From an uncultured Acetatifactor sp. (lineage in GTDB: Bacteria > Bacillota > Clostridia > Lachnospirales > Lachnospiraceae), in contig NZ_CAJUCP010000014.1 of the NCBI RefSeq assembly GCF_910585425.1, positions 43,176-107,175 of the forward strand: a stretch of DNA of 64,000 bases, in the 5' to 3' direction. Positions 58,973 through 64,000 of this stretch are shown here, piece after piece (position 1 is the stretch's first letter; the number at the start of each line of letters is the position of its first letter). Below the pieces are notes generated by a model, which had not been told where the DNA came from, did not search any database, and saw only the letters and a list, made by a program, of their open reading frames with translations. A program made the translations under genes and the position numbers.

Positions 58973-60970
58973 ATGAATCAAAGCAATTCGTGCAACTGCC
59001 ACCAGAATCAGTGCCATCCCCCCTGCTGTGAGCGTGGGCCCGCCGGGCCTAAGGGGGACCAGGGGCCTGCGGGCCCTCAGGGAATCAAGGGTGATACCGG
59101 CTGCCCAGGCCCCAAGGGCGACAGAGGGGAACCGGGCCCTATCGGCCCCCAGGGACTTCCCGGCGCACCCGGTGCAAGAGGCCCCAGAGGAAATACAGGC
59201 CCGGTAGGTCCTACCGGAAACACGGGTCCGAGAGGCTGCGATGGCCCCAGGGGCTACGCCGGGCCTCAGGGCATCCAGGGCATCCAGGGTGTCCGCGGGG
59301 ATGTGGGCCCCAAGGGCGATCCGGGCTGTGAGGGTCCCAAGGGGGACATAGGTCCCCAGGGGCCGGTAGGACCTGCTGGCCCTGTGGGCCCTGCAGGCCC
59401 TCAGGGTGATATAGGCCCTCAGGGCCCCAGAGGGATTCCCGGTCCTGCCGGTCCCACAGGGGCAACGGGCCCCATGGGGCCTCAGGGCGTCACCGGCCCT
59501 CAGGGTATTCAGGGTGAGATTGGCCCTGTTGGCCCCCAGGGACCGAAGGGCTGTCCGGGGGATGAAGGCCCGATGGGAGCGACTGGTCCTGCGGGTGCCA
59601 CTGGGGCGACAGGAGCCACCGGGGCCGCTGGAGCCACCGGGGCGGCCGGCCCTGCTGGAGCGATGGGCCCGACGGGAGCGACAGGAGCCGATGGGGCTAC
59701 AGGTCCGACGGGCTCGACAGGAGCCGCTGGAGCGATGGGCGCGACAGGAGCCGCTGGAGCGACTGGGCCGACCGGAGCGACAGGAGCGGATGGAGTGACA
59801 GGCCCGACCGGTGCGACAGGAGCGGATGGAGCGACAGGCCCGACCGGAGCAACAGGAGCGGATGGAGCGACAGGGCCGATGGGAGCGACAGGAGCGGATG
59901 GAGCGACGGGCCCAACAGGAGCGACAGGAGCGAATGGTGCGACTGGTGCGGATGGAGCGACAGGCCCAACAGGAGCGACAGGAGCCGCTGGAGCGATGGG
60001 CCCGACGGGAGCGACTGGAGCGGATGGGGCGACAGGCCCGACGGGAGCGACCGGAGCGGATGGAGTGACAGGCCCGACTGGGCCGACCGGAGCAACGGGA
60101 GCGGATGGAGCAACCGGGCCGACCGGAGCGACCGGAGCCACCGGGGCCGATGGAGCGACAGGCCCAACGGGAGCGACGGGTGCGGATGGAGCGACTGGTC
60201 CAACAGGAGCGACCGGAGCGGATGGAGCGACCGGGCCGACGGGAGCGACGGGTGCGGATGGAGCGACGGGCCCGACCGGAGCGACTGGTGCGGATGGAGC
60301 GACAGGCCCAACGGGAGCAACGGGTGCGGATGGAGCGACAGGAGCGACAGGAGCGACGGGTGCCGATGGAGCGACCGGCCCAACAGGAGCGACAGGAGCG
60401 GATGGGGCGACAGGCCCGACAGGCCCCACCGGAGCCACCGGTGTAGCAGGCACGGGAGCCATCATCCCCTTTGCGTCAGGGCTTCCGGTCTCTCTGACGA
60501 CAATCGCCGGTGGTCTTGCGGGCCTCCCCGCCTTTGTGGGCTTTGGCAGCAGTGCGCAGGGGCTTACGCTGTTGGGGGCCACGATTGATATCACCAATGC
60601 CAGCGGAACCCTTTCCAACTTTGCGTTCCAGGTCCCGAGGGCAGGCATCATTACCTCGTTCAGCGCATTCTTCAGTACGACAGCGGCCATTTCCCTGGTA
60701 GGTTCCTCTGTCACGGTCAATGCACAGATTTACCAGTCCGTGACACCGAACAATGTATTCTCTCCCATTGCCGGAACGCTGATCAGCCTGACGCCGTCCC
60801 TGTCCGGAATCATATCCGTCGGGACATTGCTGAACGGCTCGCTTACAGGGCTGAACATTCCGGTGACGGCCCGGACGCGGCTGATGCTGGTATTTTCAGC
60901 GACGGCAAGCGGACTGTCTCTGCTGAATACTGTCGCCGGATACGCAAGCGCCGGCTTGAGCATCAACTGA
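58973..60970 (+). CDS. Large collagen-like surface protein with BclB-like C-terminal domain
   Basis: A 665-residue protein. A Cys/His/Asn-rich N-terminal tail (CNCHQNQCHPPCCERG) is followed by about 160 G-x-y triplets (about 22-495). The first third is varied, Pro- and Lys-rich; the rest is a Thr-rich repeat based on GATGADGATGPT. A globular C-terminal domain of about 165 residues (GAIIPFASGLPVSLTTIAGG to the end) is the BclB type of exosporium proteins. AAGGAAGTGTTTTAA precedes the ATG. Exported or spore-surface, probably trimeric; its Thr residues may be glycosylated by the preceding enzyme. Confidence 0.88.
   Translation: MNQSNSCNCHQNQCHPPCCERGPAGPKGDQGPAGPQGIKGDTGCPGPKGDRGEPGPIGPQGLPGAPGARGPRGNTGPVGPTGNTGPRGCDGPRGYAGPQGIQGIQGVRGDVGPKGDPGCEGPKGDIGPQGPVGPAGPVGPAGPQGDIGPQGPRGIPGPAGPTGATGPMGPQGVTGPQGIQGEIGPVGPQGPKGCPGDEGPMGATGPAGATGATGATGAAGATGAAGPAGAMGPTGATGADGATGPTGSTGAAGAMGATGAAGATGPTGATGADGVTGPTGATGADGATGPTGATGADGATGPMGATGADGATGPTGATGANGATGADGATGPTGATGAAGAMGPTGATGADGATGPTGATGADGVTGPTGPTGATGADGATGPTGATGATGADGATGPTGATGADGATGPTGATGADGATGPTGATGADGATGPTGATGADGATGPTGATGADGATGATGATGADGATGPTGATGADGATGPTGPTGATGVAGTGAIIPFASGLPVSLTTIAGGLAGLPAFVGFGSSAQGLTLLGATIDITNASGTLSNFAFQVPRAGIITSFSAFFSTTAAISLVGSSVTVNAQIYQSVTPNNVFSPIAGTLISLTPSLSGIISVGTLLNGSLTGLNIPVTARTRLMLVFSATASGLSLLNTVAGYASAGLSIN
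59574..60449 (+). repeat. Tandem repeat in the collagen gene, 36-bp period
   Basis: About 24 imperfect copies of a unit coding for the 12-residue block GADGATGPTGAT, with 9- and 18-bp substructure. Unit number is multiple of three, so length changes keep the frame and only change stalk length. Confidence 0.9.
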
Positions 60971-61004
60971 CGCCATAGGACAGAACCAATAGAATCCATG
61001 CGAT

Positions 61005-61043
61005 GCATCCCGGAGGTTTCGATCATAGGAGCCTCCGGGATGC
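61005..61043 (+). terminator. Hairpin after the collagen gene
   Basis: Perfect 12-bp arms GCATCCCGGAGG/CCTCCGGGATGC (61005-61016, 61032-61043). There is no T-run, but it is the only hairpin close after the stop. Confidence 0.6.
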
Positions 61044-61131
61044 TCCCTGTGGCAGACTGGCCATAGAATTCGGATATGGCCTCTGGACATGGCAGGGGAT
61101 TGCGTATAAAATATATATGTAGCGATTAAAT

Positions 61132-61200
61132 CTTGCCAAAAACCGGATAAACGGCATGATTGGCTGTACTATGTAGCTGGCAAGAATTAAATGCCGTTTA
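61132..61200 (+). other. Interleaved inverted repeats, possible pseudoknot
   Basis: CTTGCCA (61132-61138) pairs with TGGCAAG (61178-61184), and TAAACGGCAT (61148-61157) pairs with ATGCCGTTTA (61191-61200). The pairs interleave, as in an H-type pseudoknot. The segment lies in the leader of the truncated GNAT gene. Confidence 0.5.
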
Positions 61201-61254
61201 TGTAGAATGGAAAACGCAGCGGACAGACAGGGAGGGCTTCAAAGGAGGTTCATT

Positions 61255-61455
61255 ATGTGGATTGAAACCCGGAGATTGGTGATTCGGAATCTGAGGACAG
61301 AGGATGGAAGGATTTTTGCCGAAATGGCAGCGGACGGGAGCCTGCATGACATCGGCTTTGGCAGGGACTGCTCCGGATGGATGGAGGAGTGGGTAGCCGA
61401 GGCAAAGGGATTGGCGTCCGGGGACATAAAAGGAGAGGGCATAAAATGTATATAG
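61255..61455 (+). pseudogene. N-terminal fragment of a GNAT acetyltransferase
   Basis: From the ATG at 61255 (AAAGGAGG ahead) 66 residues read WIETRRLVIRNLRTEDGRIF onwards, the typical beginning of RimJ-like acetyltransferases. It stops at 61453 in front of the acetyl-CoA-binding motif, overlapping the next gene. The intact gene was probably cut by the arrival of that gene. Confidence 0.65.
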
Positions 61456-61856
61456 AATACAGAACACAGAAAGACTTGCCCTGTGACCAACTGTACCGCC
61501 TGTTCCTGGCGGTAGGCTGGGCCACGGAGGGCACCACCACACAGGATATGATGGACCATTTCAATGTTGGCTTTCTCCACTCCACATTTGTCTTCTCCGC
61601 CTGGGCTGATGGCAGATTGGTAGGATGCGTCAGAGCTCTCAGCGACCTGCATTTCCGCTCTGTCATTTATGACCTGGCTGTCCTGCCTGCATTCCAAGGG
61701 CAGGGAATCGGCAGAGAGCTGGTGCGCAGGTGCAGGGAAGCCTGCGAGGGCTCCGAATGGCTGGTGCAGACAGATGGGGCAAAAGGATTTTATGAGAAAA
61801 TCGGTTTTCGGGAAAATGGGGATGATTTCCTCACGCTTCCCGGCAAATGGTTTTAG
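61446..61856 (+). CDS. GNAT-family N-acetyltransferase
   Basis: A 136-residue acetyltransferase with a complete motif A (DLAVLPAFQGQGIGRELV, about 78-95) and the terminal FYEKIGFRENG. It acetylates an unknown small molecule or protein with acetyl-CoA. AAGGAGAGGGC precedes the ATG at 61446. It overlaps the tail of the minus-strand gene at 61831 by 26 bp. Confidence 0.85.
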   Translation: MYIEYRTQKDLPCDQLYRLFLAVGWATEGTTTQDMMDHFNVGFLHSTFVFSAWADGRLVGCVRALSDLHFRSVIYDLAVLPAFQGQGIGRELVRRCREACEGSEWLVQTDGAKGFYEKIGFRENGDDFLTLPGKWF

Positions 61857-62469
61857 GCGGGGAGCATATGGCATCATTATGTGCGAAGCGGCGTTCGTCA
61901 TATTCATCTTTTGTCAGCTTCCAATGATATTGCAGCTTACCCTTATGCGGTTGCGGAACCTCTTCCTTAAAAATAAGCGTAAACCCATTCTTTTCCCAGA
62001 CACGCCTTGAACGGATATTATAATCTTCGCAAAAACAATGTAAGACGTCTACCTGCTCGCATTCAAAGGCGTATTTTACCAACATCCCAATAAAAAGTGT
62101 TCCGATGCCTTTTCCCCAATAATTTTTTTCGCCAATCATCATGTCGATTCTTCTTACATCGGTACTGTCGGCATACATCTCTCTGACATTGGGCAGATTC
62201 ATTTTCTGCAGCCAGCAGTCCCCTATGGCCCTGGCGTTTACCTCAACTAAAAAGCAAAGGTTGTTCTGCGATATGCCTCCGTAAATTTCCTGGACCACCT
62301 CAGGAGGATAACTCTCGACATCGTCTCCTTCTGTCCAATACAGCACCTCAGGATCGGAGTTCCATTTATATAGATAAGGCAAATGCTCATCAGAAAGAGG
62401 ACGCAAAATAATCTGATATGCGTCATTTCCGCCATATAATGTTACGTCATGTGATTTGATAATGCCCAT
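61831..62469 (-). CDS. GNAT acetyltransferase, AAC(6')-like
   Basis: A 212-residue acetyltransferase. Motif A is RIDMMIGEKNYWGKGIGTLF and the C-terminus has RSRRVWEKNGFTLIFKEEV. It resembles the long AAC(6')-Ib-like and antibiotic-acetylating members. I chose the ATG at 62469 with AAGGAGAATAAG ahead; the frame is open upstream. The substrate is unknown; aminoglycoside modification is only one possibility. Confidence 0.82.
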   Translation of the reverse strand: MGIIKSHDVTLYGGNDAYQIILRPLSDEHLPYLYKWNSDPEVLYWTEGDDVESYPPEVVQEIYGGISQNNLCFLVEVNARAIGDCWLQKMNLPNVREMYADSTDVRRIDMMIGEKNYWGKGIGTLFIGMLVKYAFECEQVDVLHCFCEDYNIRSRRVWEKNGFTLIFKEEVPQPHKGKLQYHWKLTKDEYDERRFAHNDAICSPPKTICREA

Positions 62470-62534
62470 AGACTTATTCTCCTTGCTGTTGGGGATTGCC
62501 TCCCGCGAACGGCGTATCCTTTCTTCCAAAACGT

Positions 62535-62735
62535 CTATTTTACAGTTGGCTTATAGCTGATTTCGTGATAGAATTCATCGCCTCCGCCAGCCATGTGTGT
62601 GGCTCCCAGCTTCTTCATTCTGCGGTATATTTCCGATAATGCGGCCGCCGTCAGGCCTCTGCCGCGATACTCTAGAATGGTGCAAAGGGGCTCCAGATAA
62701 GCAATACCATTATACGAAAACGGAGGCATGCTCAC
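62535..62735 (-). pseudogene. C-terminal remnant of a GNAT acetyltransferase
   Basis: Reads YNGIAYLEPLCTILEYRGRGLTAAALSEIYRRM, the motif A of a GNAT, and ends FYHEISYKPTVK. The N-terminal half is lost. On the opposite strand at 62756 a short MKLATKDDYKN start also looks like a cut-off GNAT N-terminus. Confidence 0.6.
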
Positions 62736-62765
62736 AAGTAGAGAAAATGGTTATAATGAAACTCG

Positions 62766-63272
62766 CTACAAAAGATGACTATAAAAACACAGGCACTTCT
62801 GGTACGCAATCCGTGGGCTCCCATCCTCCACATAGATGACGCCGCATTTCCGGAATCCGTGCTTCTCCAGGAGGTGCCGCATGGCTGCATTGTCCCTGTG
62901 GGTATCGATGCGGATGTTGGGGATCTGGGCCAGGCAGTAGGCCAGGCATTCCCGGAAAATCCCCTTCCCGGTGCCATTTGCGGCGATGCGGTGGATGGTG
63001 CCGTAGGGGGCGGCGTTGAGCCACTGCCCCTGCTCGATGATCCGGTAGGTGGGGTCTTCGCCGATGATGAAGGTGAAGACCCCGCAAATCTGTCCCTTCT
63101 CTTCCAGGACATGGCTCTGCCCGTTCTGAATATCTTGCAGCAGCGTTTCCCCGGAGGGCCTGTTGTGTCCCCACTGGCTGGGATTTCCGGCCTGGCGCAT
63201 CTGTTCTCTCGCATAAGCGTATATTTCCTGAATCCGTCCGTAGTCGGCGGGGGTAGTGTGGCGGATCGTCAT
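62766..63272 (-). CDS. GNAT-family N-acetyltransferase
   Basis: A 168-residue acetyltransferase: N-terminal MTIRHTTPADYGRIQEIYAY, acetyl-CoA motif IHRIAANGTGKGIFRECL, and C-terminal LLEKHGFRKCGVIYVEDG. AAAGGATACAGGG precedes the ATG at 63272; the open frame before it is not coding. It is divergent from the ABC transporter gene at 63574. Confidence 0.87.
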   Translation of the reverse strand: MTIRHTTPADYGRIQEIYAYAREQMRQAGNPSQWGHNRPSGETLLQDIQNGQSHVLEEKGQICGVFTFIIGEDPTYRIIEQGQWLNAAPYGTIHRIAANGTGKGIFRECLAYCLAQIPNIRIDTHRDNAAMRHLLEKHGFRKCGVIYVEDGSPRIAYQKCLCFYSHLL

Positions 63273-63436
63273 TTGCCCTGTATCCTTTCTGGCCTGCATT
63301 GTGCGGAATGTTCGGAGCACGCCCATACTGCTCCACATAGCAGGGATGGCCATGAGGCTAATCCTTACCCTGAATAAAGACAATGGTTTTCTGGGCCTGG
63401 CGCATATGGAATCAAAAGTCGGCACAATGCTTTTGC

Positions 63437-63451
63437 GTATCAATATGATAC
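63437..63451. promoter_or_regulatory. Perfect 15-bp palindrome in the divergent gap
   Basis: GTATCAATATGATAC, between the divergent GNAT and ABC transporter genes. Possible operator. Apart from this and the promoter at 63496 the interval 63273-63573 shows nothing. Confidence 0.4.
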
Positions 63452-63495
63452 CACACATCCCGTTCCCTGAACAGAGAAAAAGTTCCCCCATCCCC

Positions 63496-63524
63496 TTGAC
63501 CCTGCCCCAGGGACATAGTATACA
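63496..63524 (+). promoter_or_regulatory. Promoter of the ABC transporter gene at 63574
   Basis: TTGACC (63496-63501), 17 bases, TATACA (63519-63524), 50 bp before the start. Confidence 0.6.
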
Positions 63525-63573
63525 CTGGAGGAAAAGAACGGGAGGAGCATCCCGAGGGGGAAGGAGGATCGTG

Positions 63574-64000
63574 ATGGGCGTATTGAAGAAACTGATTGGA
63601 CTGCACCGTATCCTGTTCTGCGCGGCGGCCCTGCTCACGGTGGCGGCATCGGCAGCGAACCTGTGGTGGAACAGCTTCCTGGCGGATGTGCTGGACATGC
63701 TGGGCGCGCCCGGGAGGCCGGGGATGAGCGCATTGCTGCCGGGCATCCTGGCAGGCGGGACGGCGATTCTCCTGGCCCTGGCCGCGGGGGACTATCTGTC
63801 CTTTTATGCGGCGTCCTATATCTGCGAGCTGTCCGCCCATGAAATGCGGATGGGCTACGCCCGGTATTATCTGCGGGGGGACAGCAGGATGCTGGCGGGC
63901 TGCAGTGCGGGGGAGGAGCAGTCCGCCATGCAGAATGAGCTGAAGGATATCTCCGCCTATCTGAACGAATCTCTTTTCTCCATTATGAAGCAGTTCGTGG
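63574..64000 (+). CDS. ABC exporter half-transporter, N-terminal part (cut by window end)
   Basis: The first 142 residues of a membrane domain of an ABC exporter: segments at about 12-33 and 53-82, a cytoplasmic coupling stretch (CELSAHEMRMGYARYYLRGD), and AGCSAGEEQSAMQNELKDIS as in type IV exporters. AAGGAGG precedes GTG 63571/ATG 63574. The ATPase domain lies beyond the window. A degraded relative is at 56246. Confidence 0.8.
   Translation, partial: MGVLKKLIGLHRILFCAAALLTVAASAANLWWNSFLADVLDMLGAPGRPGMSALLPGILAGGTAILLALAAGDYLSFYAASYICELSAHEMRMGYARYYLRGDSRMLAGCSAGEEQSAMQNELKDISAYLNESLFSIMKQFV

Noticed and set aside
59574..60449. CRISPR or long non-coding repeat
   Set aside because: The repeats keep a continuous G-x-y reading frame within a collagen-like gene; no spacer sequences.
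59509..60720. Long minus-strand protein rich in Ala-Pro-Val repeats opposite the collagen gene
   Set aside because: It is the antisense reading of the G-x-y repeats; there is no ribosome-binding site and the plus-strand protein is clearly real.
1..64000. tRNA or rRNA genes, a replication origin or a complete transposase/integrase gene
   Set aside because: None could be recognised by eye on either strand; absence is stated with moderate confidence because tRNA detection without computation is unreliable.

Overview
Gene content, codon usage and regulatory layout point to a Gram-positive, probably spore-forming gut Clostridia member, most likely a Lachnospiraceae of the Eisenbergiella/Hungatella type. 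The signs are an rpsL-rpsG-fusA-tuf core operon with Firmicutes-type Shine-Dalgarno sites and GTG/TTG starts, YesMN/LplABC sugar-uptake units, VanRS/BceRS-like envelope-stress modules and BclA/BclB-like collagen proteins. The genus is an inference; no rRNA or tRNA gene was seen.

Layout. 1-6 kb: a YesM/YesN two-component pair followed by a complete carbohydrate ABC importer (two permeases and a lipoprotein). 6.1-8.3 kb: an AT-richer patch with an orphan BlaI-type repressor and two tandem paralogous membrane proteins, both units driven by almost identical promoter-operator blocks. 8.6-17.1 kb (GC-rich): a TPR-like protein, an AgrA/AgrC-like LytTR/GHKL pair, two ABC exporter half-transporters, an SGNH hydrolase and an AraC/GyrI regulator. 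17.1-22.1 kb: rpsL, rpsG, fusA and tuf.

Directly after the tuf terminator an AT-rich island starts (22.1-31.9 kb). It is a row of single- or two-gene cargo units: an AlbA_2 ATPase with a broken pglZ, an HTH gene with a broken ImmA/IrrE protease, a methyltransferase, an FMN reductase-like protein, a nucleotidyltransferase-like protein, and an Lnt-like protein with an APH-type kinase. Several units are separated by repeats made of the 3' end of a MobV/Pre relaxase gene, a terminator hairpin and an extended -10 promoter; a palindrome sits at the other end. I read this as a decayed array of relaxase-linked gene cassettes, including the remains of a BREX phage-defence locus. A further promoter copy lies at 37.2 kb.

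32-37 kb (minus strand): an ABC-2 type transporter operon with its OmpR-type two-component system, resembling lantibiotic/bacitracin-resistance modules. 38-49.3 kb: a VanR/VanS/VanY-like cluster divergent from an unusual operon that mixes sugar-importer parts (binding lipoprotein, MalF- and MalG-like permeases, MsmX/UgpC-like ATPase) with MacAB/HlyD exporter-like parts. Both arms carry the same 18-bp motif about 100 bp before the first gene. The MalG-like gene has an internal deletion.

49.5-64 kb: a NUDIX hydrolase, a small P-loop kinase, a DeoR regulator divergent from a zinc alcohol dehydrogenase and a hydroxypyruvate-isomerase-like protein, an Rpn/PDDEXK nuclease-like protein, a PIN/AbrB toxin-antitoxin pair, two collagen-like surface proteins around a glycosyltransferase, a cluster of intact and broken GNAT acetyltransferases, and the start of another ABC transporter. 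MFS, ABC and GNAT remnants show that this segment has been decaying and rearranging.
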